The notes under the pieces were generated by a model that worked only from the letters and a program-made list of their open reading frames with translations, made no database searches and was not told the origin of the DNA. Made by a program: the position numbers and the translations under genes. From an uncultured bacterium (GTDB lineage Bacteria > Acidobacteriota > Aminicenantia > Aminicenantales > CALLJL01), in contig CALLJL010000003.1 in NCBI GenBank assembly GCA_938092135.1, positions 124,001-188,000 of the forward strand: 64,000 nucleotides of DNA. Direction: 5' to 3'. Position 1 is the stretch's first letter, and every line of letters begins with the position of its first letter. Below, in pieces: positions 54,840 to 64,000 of the stretch.

Positions 54840-55871
54840 ATGGGTCTAATCGATTGGCTTAAAAGAAGCTTTTTTTGTGATTTAGCTGTTGATCTTGGAA
54901 CAGCCAATACTCTAGTTTTTGTTAAAGGTAAAGGGATTGTCCTTAATGAACCTTCTATTGTTGTGGTTAATAAAGTAACCGGAAAGGTTGAGGCTGTAGG
55001 CCTGAGAGCCAAGGAGATGCTGGGTAAAACTCCAGCTAATGTGGTTGCAATAAAACCCCTTCGAGATGGCGTGATTGCTGATTTTGAGATTGCTGAAAAG
55101 ATGCTTGATTATTTTATCCGGAAGGCTACAAACAACCGAGCTTTCCTTATTCGCCCTCGCATTGTTATTGGAATACCTACAGGTATAACCCAGGTGGAAA
55201 GAAGAGCGGTTAAAGATGTAGCCTTAAGGGCCAAAGCCTCAGAAGTTTATCTAATAGAACAACCCATGTCAGCTGCTGTAGGGGCGGATCTCCCTATTTC
55301 GGAGCCTACGGGAAATATGGTGGTTGACATTGGAGGCGGGACAACCGATATTGCTGTTATCTCTCTTAACGGAATTGTCTTTAATCATTCAATCAGAATT
55401 GGCGGCAATGAAATGGATGAACAGATAATTCAGTATGTTAAGAAAAAATATAACCTTCTTATTGGCGAAAAGACAGCCGAACAAGTTAAAATTCAAATAG
55501 GATCAGCTTATCCGCTGGATGAGCCTTTAACCATGGAAATCAAGGGACGGGATTTAAGAGAAGGTATTCCCAAGACAGTGATCGTGGACGATCAGGAGAT
55601 TCGCGAAGCCTTGGAAGATGTAATTGCTGCGATTATTAATGCTATTCGAGTGGCTCTCGAAAGGACTCCGCCTGAGCTTTCGGCCGATATAATTGATAGG
55701 GGAATAATTCTGACAGGAGGCGGGGCTCTTCTAAGAAATTTTGATAAAAGAATTAGAGAAGAAACTCAGCTTCCCGTTTTCCTTACTGAAGATCCTATGT
55801 CGACCGTGGTTATAGGGGCTGGCAAACTTCTTGATGATATGGACTTGTTGAAGAAAATTGCCATTAATTAA
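54840..55871 (+). CDS. mreB: Rod-shape-determining actin MreB
   Basis: 343-aa bacterial actin. Phosphate 1 block DLAVDLGTANTLVFVKGKG, IGIPTGITQVERRAVKDVA, the phosphate 2 block VVDIGGGTTDIAVIS and adenosine block ILTGGGALLRNFD. The N-terminal MGLIDWLKRSF is an amphipathic membrane helix. Assembles under the inner membrane and guides the elongasome encoded downstream. Confidence 0.95.
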   Translation: MGLIDWLKRSFFCDLAVDLGTANTLVFVKGKGIVLNEPSIVVVNKVTGKVEAVGLRAKEMLGKTPANVVAIKPLRDGVIADFEIAEKMLDYFIRKATNNRAFLIRPRIVIGIPTGITQVERRAVKDVALRAKASEVYLIEQPMSAAVGADLPISEPTGNMVVDIGGGTTDIAVISLNGIVFNHSIRIGGNEMDEQIIQYVKKKYNLLIGEKTAEQVKIQIGSAYPLDEPLTMEIKGRDLREGIPKTVIVDDQEIREALEDVIAAIINAIRVALERTPPELSADIIDRGIILTGGGALLRNFDKRIREETQLPVFLTEDPMSTVVIGAGKLLDDMDLLKKIAIN

Positions 55872-55895
55872 GCGCCATTATAAGCTGGAATTTCT

Positions 55896-56729
55896 ATGGT
55901 CCTTCAAACAAGAGAGAAAAGGAGTTTCCATTTCTTTTTATTCTTGATTATTATAAATTTAATTTTGCTTTCCCTCCAGGTCCCTCTGAGTCAGGACAAA
56001 ACTCTAATGAAGCAAGTTCTTTTGGGCTTATTTACTCCGTTGCAGGCTGGAGTCAACTGGATCTGGAAAGGAATTGAAAACTTATGGTTAGATTATATTT
56101 TTTTAAAAAATGTAAGGACCCAGAACGCTCAATTAGCAGCTGAAAATTTACTCCTTCGTCAAGAAAATATTCTTCTGCGACATGTTCTGGAGAAATTAGA
56201 GAAGGAGCAGGAGATAAAAGAAAGGCTTGAGCCTTTAAAATTTCCTATCGTTGTTGCCGCTGTTATTGGGGTTGATGCTGGCAATATTTTCCAATCTATT
56301 ATTATCAACAGGGGAGCTCATCATGGGATTAAAGCTAATATGGTTGTTCTTGATCCGGAAGGGAACCTCGTTGGTCGGATAATTGACCCTGTTCTTCCAT
56401 GGTCCTGTCGGGTTCAACTTATTACTGATGAAACGAGCGGCACCGGCGTGATTACTTCTCGTCAAGCTGTCTCTGGAATTCTACGAGGTGATGGCCAAGG
56501 CCGATGTTACCTTGATTATGTTTTGATATCCTCTCCAGAGGTCTTTATAGGTGAGAAGGTGTTGACTTCAGGTCTTGATGGCATTTATCCAGCAGGGCTT
56601 CAAGTTGGCCAGGTAATTTCAGTTTCAACAGAAGATGCTCTGTTTAAAAAAATCGAGGTCGAACCTTTTTTCCAATTGAATGGTCTAAGACAGGTAGCCG
56701 TTATCTGCTTCGATTTTAGCAGGTTATAA
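55896..56729 (+). CDS. mreC: Rod-shape-determining protein MreC
   Basis: 277-aa periplasmic elongasome scaffold. One transmembrane helix (about 11-30), a coiled coil (about 65-110, NAQLAAENLLLRQENILLR) and beta domains with IINRGAHHGIKANMVVLDP and TSGLDGIYPAGLQVGQV. Starts 24 bases after mreB and one base before mreD. Confidence 0.93.
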   Translation: MVLQTREKRSFHFFLFLIIINLILLSLQVPLSQDKTLMKQVLLGLFTPLQAGVNWIWKGIENLWLDYIFLKNVRTQNAQLAAENLLLRQENILLRHVLEKLEKEQEIKERLEPLKFPIVVAAVIGVDAGNIFQSIIINRGAHHGIKANMVVLDPEGNLVGRIIDPVLPWSCRVQLITDETSGTGVITSRQAVSGILRGDGQGRCYLDYVLISSPEVFIGEKVLTSGLDGIYPAGLQVGQVISVSTEDALFKKIEVEPFFQLNGLRQVAVICFDFSRL

Positions 56730-56730
56730 G

Positions 56731-57201
56731 GTGAAAGCATTAAGGAAATCCCTTATATCCCCGCTCATTGTCGCTTCGGCCATAATTCTTCAAATATGGT
56801 GGCGGTCCGTCCCCCATTATTATGGCGACCTCTTTAATTTTTTTTCTATAGCTGTGATTTTACTGGCTCTAAGGCATGGGGAGGAAATTGGAGCTTTGAG
56901 TGGTACTGTGGCTGGACTGATTCAGGATTCTCTTACTTTACATGTTTTTGGCTTAGCCGGTTTAACTAAGACCGGGTTGGGTTTTGTTGTTGGATTAGCC
57001 TATCGTAAACTTAACCTAACTCCCTTTATCAATCAACTTTTTTTTATTTTTATGGCTGCTTCGTTGGAGCATCTAATCTGGGCCGGTCTGGCTAATTTAA
57101 TCTTTAATTTTAATCCTGCGGTTAAATTAGGAGCTTTCTGGTTTCAGCCCCTAACCACCACTCTTATCGCCGGCTTTATTTTTAAATTAATAAAGTCTTG
57201 A
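56731..57201 (+). CDS. mreD: Rod-shape-determining protein MreD
   Basis: 156-aa inner-membrane protein with about five hydrophobic segments and the family block GAVLALIQDSLTLHVFG-like sequence (here GTVAGLIQDSLTLHVFGLAG). GTG start at 56731, one base after the mreC stop. Part of the elongasome with MreC. Confidence 0.87.
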   Translation: MKALRKSLISPLIVASAIILQIWWRSVPHYYGDLFNFFSIAVILLALRHGEEIGALSGTVAGLIQDSLTLHVFGLAGLTKTGLGFVVGLAYRKLNLTPFINQLFFIFMAASLEHLIWAGLANLIFNFNPAVKLGAFWFQPLTTTLIAGFIFKLIKS

Positions 57202-57225
57202 CTGAGATTAAATAAAATATAATTA

Positions 57226-59019
57226 ATGGCCAAAGAAAAAATTTATGAAGATTTTGATTTCCTCCATCGCCGGGTAAAAAAAGTTCTATTTTTATTTATT
57301 TTTATTTTTCTCCTTTTGGCCCTGAACTATTGGAAAGTCCAGATTCTTGATCATCGAAAATACTGGTCTTTATCTGAAGCGAATCGACTTAGAGAAATAG
57401 TTATTCCTGCTCCTCGAGGCCGTTTTTTTGATCGCCAAGGAATTGTCTTGGCCGATAATACAGTTGCCTTCAAAGCGTGCCTTTTGCGGGAAAACAATCA
57501 GCGCTGGAAAGAATCTCTTCAAGATATAAGCAAGCTCCTTAATCTTGATTTGTCCATTATTCAAGAAAGAATTGATAAGTTTATTTCTTGGCCATTTTTT
57601 TTACCGATAGTCATCAAAGACAATCTCAGCCTTGAGGAAATTGCCCGCATTGAAGCTCGAAAAGCTGAATTTCCCGAGCTTTACATTGACCGAGAACCAA
57701 GAAGATATTATCCCTTTGGCCCGATAACGGCCCATGTAACTGGGTATCTTCAAGAAATCTCTTCTGAAGAGCTCAAATCTGGTGAATTTAAAAAGAAAAC
57801 ATTAGGCGAACTTGTCGGAAAAATAGGTCTTGAGAGAAAATATGAGGACTGGCTTGTGGGTGAGAACGGAAAAAAAATGGAAATTGTCGATAGCCTTGGC
57901 CGAAGCCATGGGGAATACTCAAGGATTGAGGCCAAGCCTGGCCATGACCTCCATTTAACCTTAGACCTGGATTTACAGAAAAAGGCCTATGAACTCTTGG
58001 AAGGTAAGGAGGGGGTAATAATTGCTCTTGATCCAAAATCAGGCGAAGTTTTAGCCTTAGTAAGTTCTCCCTCTTTTGATCCCAATAAATTTGTTTCCCG
58101 ATTAAGTTTCAAAGAATGGGTTGAGCTTAGTACTAGGGTTGATAATCCTTTTGAAAATAGAGCTATTCGCGGGCTTTATCCTCCTGGATCTATTTTTAAG
58201 CTGGCCGTTGCACTTGGTGCTCTTAAAAAAGCCATAATTTCTCCTCAGACCGTTCATTTTTGTTCTGGAGAAGCTATTTTTTATGGACGCCCTTTTTCCT
58301 GTTGGCACCGGGGTGGCCATGGCTGGCTAAATCTGGCTGAAGCCATCAAAGTTTCCTGTAATATTTATTTTTATCACGTAGGTCGACAGCTGGGCATTGA
58401 ATCTATAGCCGAGACAGCTCGAGCGCTCGGGCTCGGTTTATTGACCGGTATTGATTTACCCGGTGAAAAAGCAGGAAATATACCCGATCCTGAATGGAAG
58501 AGACAAAGTAGGGGAACTGATTGGTTTCCTGGAGAAACTATTTCTGTTTCCATCGGCCAAGGTCCAATTCAGGTAACTCCGATTCAGATTGCCGTGTACA
58601 CAGCTTTAATTGCTAACCGTGGTCACAAAATAAGGCCCCATCTTATTAAGAATACTGACTTGCTATCCAAGGAACAGAATGGAGCTTTGGGCGCCGTCGA
58701 TATTGGAGCTGATTGTTTTGAAACCATAATTGAAGGCATGTGGCGCTCAGTTAATGAAAGAGGGACTGGCCATCTGGCTATGGTCGAAGGTTTTGATGTT
58801 TGTGGAAAAACCGGTTCATCTCAAATTATTAGCCGGGAAAAAGCTGAGAAAACAGGTCAAACGATAAAGCCCCATTCCTGGTTTACAGGTTTTGCCCCAA
58901 GGTATAATCCCCAGATTGTGGTCACTGTCCTCGTTGAATTTGGTGGTCTTGGCGGAGCTTCAGCGGCTCCTTTGGCCCGTGAAATTTTTGCTATTTATAA
59001 AAACAAAAATGGCCTATGA
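57226..59019 (+). CDS. mrdA: Penicillin-binding protein 2 (peptidoglycan transpeptidase)
   Basis: 597-aa class B PBP. Transmembrane segment about 20-37, then APRGRFFDRQG at the PBP dimerisation domain start. The transpeptidase motifs are S322-I-F-K325 (PPGSIFKLAV), SCN in VSCNIYFYH and KTG in VCGKTGSSQ. Cross-links lateral wall with RodA. Overlaps rodA by ATGA. Confidence 0.94.
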   Translation: MAKEKIYEDFDFLHRRVKKVLFLFIFIFLLLALNYWKVQILDHRKYWSLSEANRLREIVIPAPRGRFFDRQGIVLADNTVAFKACLLRENNQRWKESLQDISKLLNLDLSIIQERIDKFISWPFFLPIVIKDNLSLEEIARIEARKAEFPELYIDREPRRYYPFGPITAHVTGYLQEISSEELKSGEFKKKTLGELVGKIGLERKYEDWLVGENGKKMEIVDSLGRSHGEYSRIEAKPGHDLHLTLDLDLQKKAYELLEGKEGVIIALDPKSGEVLALVSSPSFDPNKFVSRLSFKEWVELSTRVDNPFENRAIRGLYPPGSIFKLAVALGALKKAIISPQTVHFCSGEAIFYGRPFSCWHRGGHGWLNLAEAIKVSCNIYFYHVGRQLGIESIAETARALGLGLLTGIDLPGEKAGNIPDPEWKRQSRGTDWFPGETISVSIGQGPIQVTPIQIAVYTALIANRGHKIRPHLIKNTDLLSKEQNGALGAVDIGADCFETIIEGMWRSVNERGTGHLAMVEGFDVCGKTGSSQIISREKAEKTGQTIKPHSWFTGFAPRYNPQIVVTVLVEFGGLGGASAAPLAREIFAIYKNKNGL

Positions 59020-60107
59020 TTAATCGAAGGCTGTTAAAAGAAATCGATTTTTTGACTTTAGCCATAGTTGTAGCTCTTTCTTTAATTGGCCTTCTCTTTA
59101 TTTATAGTGCCTCTTTTTGTATGTCAGGAAACTTTTTCCTTAAACAACTAGTCGCGCTAATTATAAGTTTAATTTCTTTGATTGTGGTTATTTCCATCGA
59201 TTATAGACGTCTTCTTCTTTTTTCTCTTCCTCTATTTATTCTGACCAACTTCCTTCTTGTTGCCACTATTTTTTTCAGCCGACGCATTGCTGGCACCAAG
59301 GGTTGGCTTGACATTTTTTCCTTCCGTTTTCAGCCAGCAGAGATTGCCAAAATCTCCCTTATTCTTGTCCTGGCTTATTTCTTCTCTGAGCACAGACAGG
59401 AAAGGCTGACCACGCAGGCAGCGATTGGAAGTTGCGGTCTTGCCGCTATTCCCTTTTTTCTTATCCTTCTACAACCCGATCTTGGAACAGCTGCCTGTTT
59501 TTTACCCATTCTAATATCTTCTCTTTTTTTAGCTGGGCTTAGTCGCCGAGCTATTGCCTTAATGGTGATTTTGGCCATTCTTTTAGGGGCAGCCAGTTGG
59601 CATTTTTATCTTAAGGACTACCAAAAGAAGAGATTGATTACAGTTATCTCTCCTTCTCATGACTTGAAGGGTTCAGGTTACCATGTTCTGCAGTCCAAAA
59701 TAGCTGTAGGTTCCGGTGGCTTTTTAGGCAAAGGTTTCAAGAAAGGCACTCAAAGCCAGCTTCGTTTTCTTCCGGCTCGGCATACTGATTTTATTTTTGC
59801 GGTGATTTCCGAAGAGGCCGGCTTCTTAGGCAGTTTTTTCGTCCTTGGACTTTTTGCTTGGCTTATTTGGCGCCTCCTAAAATCGGTTGAATTAGCTAGG
59901 GATAGACCGGGAAAATATATAATTTTTATGGTAGCTTCTTTAATTTCTGTAGAAGCAATTATTAATATATCAATGGTTATTGGCTTTTTCCCTGTTGTTG
60001 GAATTCCTCTTCCCTTTATCAGTTATGGTGGCTCGTCTCTTCTTGCCCATTATCTGGCAATTGGTTTAGTTCTGAATATTCGGATGAGGAGATTTGTCTA
60101 TGTTTGA
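59016..60107 (+). CDS. rodA: RodA SEDS peptidoglycan glycosyltransferase
   Basis: 363-aa SEDS-family membrane polymerase with about ten hydrophobic segments. Blocks are AGTKGWLDIFSFRFQPAEIAK-type (AGTKGWL and QPAEIAKI seen), LLQPDLGTA, the catalytic-loop region GSGGFLGKGFKKGTQSQLRF, LPARHTDFIFAVISEEAG and the closing GIPLPFISYGGSSLL. Coupled to mrdA by ATGA. Confidence 0.94.
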   Translation: MINRRLLKEIDFLTLAIVVALSLIGLLFIYSASFCMSGNFFLKQLVALIISLISLIVVISIDYRRLLLFSLPLFILTNFLLVATIFFSRRIAGTKGWLDIFSFRFQPAEIAKISLILVLAYFFSEHRQERLTTQAAIGSCGLAAIPFFLILLQPDLGTAACFLPILISSLFLAGLSRRAIALMVILAILLGAASWHFYLKDYQKKRLITVISPSHDLKGSGYHVLQSKIAVGSGGFLGKGFKKGTQSQLRFLPARHTDFIFAVISEEAGFLGSFFVLGLFAWLIWRLLKSVELARDRPGKYIIFMVASLISVEAIINISMVIGFFPVVGIPLPFISYGGSSLLAHYLAIGLVLNIRMRRFVYV

Positions 60108-62655
60108 GCCTTTTCCCTGGTTGGAGGAAAAAAAATTCTTTGATTTGCTTCGTCGAGTTCAAAAGCCTGGTCGATACATTGGGGGGGAATGGAATTGTCT
60201 CGCTAAGGACCCATCCACTGTCAAGACTAAAGTCGCCCTTGTTTTCCCTGATGTCTATGAAATCGGAATGTCCTATCTCGGACAGAAAATTCTCTATGAC
60301 CGGCTAAATGCTCAACCCGATGTACTCGCTGAAAGAGTCTTTGCTCCCTGGCCTGACATGGAAAGAGAGCTAAGACAGAGAGGCTGGCCTCTTTTTTCCC
60401 TTGAGAATAAATTGCCCCTGAAAAACTTTGATTTTATTGGCATTTCCCTTCTTTATGAGCTTAATTATGTCAATATTCTGACAATCCTTGATCTCGGTCG
60501 CATTCCCCTAAAAGCTGAAGAAAGAGGAGAAGAGGATCCTCTAGTTATTGGAGGCGGACCTGGGGCCTTGAATCCAGAGCCCCTGGCTCATTTTTTTGAT
60601 CTTTTTCTTCTTGGCGATGGCGAAGAGGCCTTCCTGGAAATAATTAGAAAATATCAGCATTTGAAGTCAGCTCGGGCCAGTCGCCTTTCTATATTAAAGC
60701 AACTTGCCACTGTAGAAGGGGTTTATGTTCCTATGTTTTATGAAGTTCATTCAATTAGCAATTCGCCGCTTCTTGTGGTAAGGCCCAAAGAGGGTTTTCC
60801 TCCATATATCCATAAAAGAATTTTGATGCCTTTTGATCTGGCGGACTTCCCCGTATCGATTGTTGTTCCTAATATCCAAATAATTCATGATCGAGTGGCT
60901 ATGGAAGTGGCCAGGGGGTGTCCCCAGAAATGTCGTTTTTGTCAGGCGACAGCTATTTATTTTCCCTTTCGAGTGCGCCATCCAGAGAAAGCTATTAATA
61001 CAATTTTGGCTAGCTTAGATAGCACTGGCTATGAAGACTGTTCTTTGACTGCCCTTTCGATTAGCGATTATCCCTATTTTAATGAAATTATTGATGCCTT
61101 AATGACTGAACTAGAAGAAAGGAAAATTTCCCTATCTCTTTCCTCTTTACGACCAGTCGGCTTAACTAAAGAGGCAGTTAAAAATATTCTCAAGGTCAGG
61201 AAGACTGGTTTTACTCTCGTTCCTGAGGCTGGAACTCAACGCCTTCGCCAAGTTATTAATAAGAACCTAAAAGATGAAGATATATTTAAAGCGGCTGAAT
61301 TGGCTTTTAAGCATGGATGGCGATTGCTCAAACTCTATTTCATGATTGGTTTACCTACAGAAAAGAGGGAAGATATAGAGGCTCTCATTACTCTAACAGA
61401 GGATATTTACAATTTAGGACGTAAAATACTTCATCATCCACCTCAGATTAATCTAAGTCTATCTCCTTTTATTCCCAAACCTCATACGCCCTTTCAGTGG
61501 CTGGCTATGGCCGAGCCTGAAGACCTTGAGGAGAAAATGTCTTTAATAAAATCGAGGCTCAAGCGCTTTCCCACCATAAAAATCAAAGATCGGCGAGTGG
61601 ACATGTCGATAATTGAAGCTGTGCTTTCTCGGGGTGACCGGCGTCTTGCCACTGTTATTGAAAAAGTTTGGAGAAAAGGAGCCAGATTCGACAGTTGGGG
61701 AGATAATTTTAATTTCTCTCTTTGGCAACAGGCCTTTAGAGAATCGGGGATATCAATGGACAATTATTTAGGTTCTCTAGATTTACAGGCTGAGCTTCCT
61801 TGGGATAGATTTTTAACGGGCTTGAAAAAGGAATTTTTAAAGGAAGAGCTTGAAAAGGCCTGGAGAGCAGAACCTACACCTTCTTGCTTTGACCATCAAT
61901 GTTCAATTTGTTTAGGATGCGAAGCCCCTAAAGAATTCAAGCCCCGAAGAATTAAAAATGCCTTGCCGATTTTTTCAGTAAAAAAGGAAAAAACTGTTGG
62001 AAAAAAGAAACAGAAATCCCTTCATCGATATCTGATCTTTTATGAAAAAACTGGCTTAGCCCGCTTTCTTTCTCATCTCGATACAATGAGAACAATTGAG
62101 CGAGCTTTACGTCGAGCCAAAATACAGTTAGCTTTTTCTCAGGGTTTTCATCCTAAGATGCTTTTAAGCTTTCCTCCTCCTCTTGCTCTCGGGATGGAAG
62201 GTTATGGAGAATGTTTTGAATTAAAATCGTGGCAACCATTGGACGATCAAATTGTGATCCAGTTGAACCGATTTCTGCCATCAGGTTTAAGATTTACGGC
62301 GATAAAGCAGGTTCCAGCTTCAGCTCCTTCTCTGACTAAAAGACTGAAGGCGGCTATTTATTTCCTTCCGCTCGATCGGCCTGAAATCAATGAAGCAATC
62401 AATAAAATTAAAACAGGTATGGATAAGGACAAAAATCTTCTGGTTTGGCTCGAAAAGAAAATAGGCGAATTTGCTTCAAATCTTGGACCTGAAGAAAAAA
62501 TATGGTTAGATTTATCCCGCTTAAGACTTTATTTTCAACTTTCCCCTACGGCTGCTTCTTTTCGGCCGCGAGATTTTATAGAGAAAAACCTTGGTCTTTC
62601 TGAGTTAAGTCTTTATCTAGTCAGGGAGAAAATCATATTTAATGATGGGCAATGA
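60100..62655 (+). CDS. Fused B12-binding radical SAM protein with C-terminal DUF2344 domain
   Basis: 851-aa two-part protein. The first ~620 residues match the TIGR03960 radical-SAM type: an N-terminal Rossmann-like (B12-binding-like) region (VALVFPDVYEIGMSYLG, VIGGGPGALNPEPLA) and the SAM cluster C274-x3-C278-x2-C281 in ARGCPQKCRFCQA. A CSICLGCEAP cysteine cluster links to the DUF2344/TIGR03936 domain (HRYLIFYEKTGLARFLSHLDTMR to the end). In many genomes the halves are separate or fused beside RNase G and rplU. Function is unknown; a link to RNA modification has been proposed. The ATG at 60100 follows GAGGAGA and overlaps rodA by 8 bases. Confidence 0.88.
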   Translation: MFEPFPWLEEKKFFDLLRRVQKPGRYIGGEWNCLAKDPSTVKTKVALVFPDVYEIGMSYLGQKILYDRLNAQPDVLAERVFAPWPDMERELRQRGWPLFSLENKLPLKNFDFIGISLLYELNYVNILTILDLGRIPLKAEERGEEDPLVIGGGPGALNPEPLAHFFDLFLLGDGEEAFLEIIRKYQHLKSARASRLSILKQLATVEGVYVPMFYEVHSISNSPLLVVRPKEGFPPYIHKRILMPFDLADFPVSIVVPNIQIIHDRVAMEVARGCPQKCRFCQATAIYFPFRVRHPEKAINTILASLDSTGYEDCSLTALSISDYPYFNEIIDALMTELEERKISLSLSSLRPVGLTKEAVKNILKVRKTGFTLVPEAGTQRLRQVINKNLKDEDIFKAAELAFKHGWRLLKLYFMIGLPTEKREDIEALITLTEDIYNLGRKILHHPPQINLSLSPFIPKPHTPFQWLAMAEPEDLEEKMSLIKSRLKRFPTIKIKDRRVDMSIIEAVLSRGDRRLATVIEKVWRKGARFDSWGDNFNFSLWQQAFRESGISMDNYLGSLDLQAELPWDRFLTGLKKEFLKEELEKAWRAEPTPSCFDHQCSICLGCEAPKEFKPRRIKNALPIFSVKKEKTVGKKKQKSLHRYLIFYEKTGLARFLSHLDTMRTIERALRRAKIQLAFSQGFHPKMLLSFPPPLALGMEGYGECFELKSWQPLDDQIVIQLNRFLPSGLRFTAIKQVPASAPSLTKRLKAAIYFLPLDRPEINEAINKIKTGMDKDKNLLVWLEKKIGEFASNLGPEEKIWLDLSRLRLYFQLSPTAASFRPRDFIEKNLGLSELSLYLVREKIIFNDGQ

Positions 62656-62724
62656 AATTGACATCAGAATAGAAATTAGTTATAAGCCAATAAGCTTTGG
62701 AACAAAAAATTAAAGGAGGCTAAA

Positions 62725-63873
62725 GTGATTGATTTTAGTTTGACAGAGGAACAATTGGCCCTTCAAGCTATGGCCAGGGAATTTGCCCTTAAAGAGATGA
62801 GGCCAAATGCTGCTCGATATGATCGGGGTGATGAATTTCCCTGGCCCATTATGAAAAAGGCTTTTGAAGCTGGCTTTTTAACCTGCAATATCCCTGAAGA
62901 GTATGGTGGGGGTGGCTTAGGCGAACTAGATACGGTCATTATTAGCGAAGAGCTTGCGGCTGGTTGTGCTGGTATGTTTACCACCATAATGGCCAATGGT
63001 TTAGCCTTTACGCCAATTATTCTTTTTGGGACTGAGGAGCAAAAAAAGAAATTTTTAACGCCCTTTACGCAGGAAATGGGTTTTGCCTCCTTTTGCCTGA
63101 CTGAAAGAGAGGCAGGCTCTGATGCTGGCTCTCTGAAAACGAGGGCTGAAAAGAAAGGCAATGAATATGTTATCAATGGTTCTAAATGCTTTATAACCAA
63201 CGGGGGCATTGCTAGACTATATGTTGTCTTTGCCAATACAGCCCCCGAGAAAGGAGCAAGGGGAATAAGTGCCTTTATTGTGCCGAGGGAAACTCCTGGG
63301 ATTACTATAGGCAAAGAAGAAGATAAGCTGGGCCATCGAGCTTCCAATACAGTAGAGCTTTTCTTTGAAGATGTTAGAGTTCCTGAAGAAAATCTTCTTG
63401 GAAGTGAGGGTTTGGGTTTTCTCATTGCCATGAAGACTCTGGATAAAACGAGAGTTTCCGTTGGAGCTGCAGGTGTCGGTTTGGCGAAAACAGCATTGGA
63501 ATATGCAATTAATTATGCTAAAACCAGAATTCAATTTGGCAAACCCATAGCTACTTTCCAACACATTGCCTTTAAAATTGCCCAACTGGCTATGGAGATA
63601 AATGCTGCCAGACAACTTGTTTATTATGCAGCTTGGCTGGCAGATCAGGGTAAGCCCTGTAGCAAAGAATCGGCAATGGCCAAATGCTTCGGATCTGATG
63701 TCGCTATGAAAGCCGCTTGCGAGTGCCTTCAAATCTTCGGCGGCTATGGTTACATGAAGGATTATCCGATGGAAAAACTTTTAAGAGACGCAAAGCTTCT
63801 TCAGATTTATGAAGGAACTAACGAAATTCAGCGACTAATCATTTCTAGGGAAGTAATTGGACCTATTAAATAA
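62725..63873 (+). CDS. Acyl-CoA dehydrogenase
   Basis: 382-aa flavoprotein of the short/branched-chain acyl-CoA dehydrogenase family. N-terminal FSLTEEQLALQAMAREFA, FAD-binding SFCLTEREAGSDAGSLKT and KCFITNGG, family block LGHRASNTVELFFEDVRVPEE, and catalytic base Glu363 in IYEGTNEIQRLI. GTG start at 62725 after AAAGGAGG. Oxidises acyl-CoA thioesters, with electron transfer flavoprotein as usual partner (not in window). Could act on butyryl-, isovaleryl- or glutaryl-CoA type substrates; branched amino acid breakdown fits the mutase. Confidence 0.93.
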   Translation: MIDFSLTEEQLALQAMAREFALKEMRPNAARYDRGDEFPWPIMKKAFEAGFLTCNIPEEYGGGGLGELDTVIISEELAAGCAGMFTTIMANGLAFTPIILFGTEEQKKKFLTPFTQEMGFASFCLTEREAGSDAGSLKTRAEKKGNEYVINGSKCFITNGGIARLYVVFANTAPEKGARGISAFIVPRETPGITIGKEEDKLGHRASNTVELFFEDVRVPEENLLGSEGLGFLIAMKTLDKTRVSVGAAGVGLAKTALEYAINYAKTRIQFGKPIATFQHIAFKIAQLAMEINAARQLVYYAAWLADQGKPCSKESAMAKCFGSDVAMKAACECLQIFGGYGYMKDYPMEKLLRDAKLLQIYEGTNEIQRLIISREVIGPIK

Positions 63874-63918
63874 AAAAGCAAAAAAATAAGTAATGCTTAA
63901 ATGATGAGAAAAAAAGAG

Positions 63919-63955
63919 AATTTAAATAAATTTAGAAATCTAATTTATTTAAATT
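63919..63955 (+). terminator. 14-bp AT inverted repeat downstream of the acyl-CoA dehydrogenase
   Basis: Perfect arms AATTTAAATAAATT (63919-63932) and AATTTATTTAAATT (63942-63955) with a 9-base loop whose TAGA/TCT ends extend the stem imperfectly, then TTT. Placed 45 bases after the stop codon, it may end the transcript; with no G-C pairs it could also be only an AT-rich palindrome. Confidence 0.42.
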
Positions 63956-64000
63956 TTTAAAAAATGATCGCTAATTGCCTTCTTCGGTGAAGTATTCTGG

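Noticed and set aside
62763-63431. 222-codon open frame on the minus strand
   Set aside because: It lies wholly opposite the well-supported acyl-CoA dehydrogenase and its serine/proline-rich product looks like a reverse-strand shadow.

Overview
The window looks like a chromosomal stretch from an AT-rich, diderm (Gram-negative-type) heterotroph that lives on peptides and amino acids. Diderm signs are a TonB-dependent receptor with an N-terminal carboxypeptidase-regulatory-like domain, an exported beta-rich protein and a lipobox protein alongside lgt and lspA. There are many exported peptidases (C69, M42 pair, two M14 enzymes), an OPT transporter, a near-complete oxidative TCA set and a B12-dependent methylmalonyl-CoA mutase. 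The mix recalls Candidatus Aminicenantes or a related Acidobacteriota-like lineage. That placement is inference from gene content; there is no rRNA here to confirm it.

Layout. 0.2-5.3 kb: operon of a C69 dipeptidase, GlcD-like FAD oxidase, extended SDR and dihydroorotate-dehydrogenase-like protein. 5.5-7.7 kb: two exported M42 peptidases, the first lacking every metal ligand. 7.7-11.4 kb: a decayed locus where a regulator remnant on the minus strand abuts a 5'-truncated, frameshifted TonB receptor. 11.4-17.7 kb (minus strand): DsrE-like protein, large exported M14 peptidase, DUF917-AroM pair, YugP-type membrane protease. 17.9-19.5 kb: an unrecognised exported protein and a large SRP RNA with an Alu domain. 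19.7-24.3 kb (minus): HOGA/DapA-like aldolase, zincin plus cobO, VOC protein, alcohol dehydrogenase plus LsrF-like aldolase. 24.5-27.8 kb: cyclase-family lipoprotein, nadC, nadB. 28-36.9 kb: ileS-lspA-lgt-rluD, an EF-G paralogue, an M14 peptidase. 37.1-46.6 kb: MBL hydrolase, PHP protein and the TCA cluster (sucD, sucC, fumarase beta, mdh, icd on minus; acnB divergent on plus). 46.8-51 kb: SDR, an EF-Tu-domain-2-like small protein, methylmalonyl-CoA mutase large and small subunits, M23 protein. 51-54.7 kb: fmt-def and the OPT transporter. 54.8-63.9 kb: mreB-mreC-mreD-mrdA-rodA, a fused radical-SAM/DUF2344 protein and an acyl-CoA dehydrogenase.

How it fits together. Exported peptidases and OPT would feed amino acids into the cell. 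Propionyl-CoA-type products would enter the TCA cycle through the mutase, whose adenosylcobalamin cofactor needs CobO. The TCA genes are read from several promoters, and an 18-bp perfect palindrome sits between the divergent icd and acnB promoters. No phage, insertion sequence, CRISPR array, tRNA or rRNA was seen. I did not find a clearly new multi-gene system. The most distinctive signals are the decayed TonB locus, three reading frames each broken by exactly one missing base in an A/T homopolymer, the catalytically dead M42 paralogue, and the icd/acnB operator candidate.
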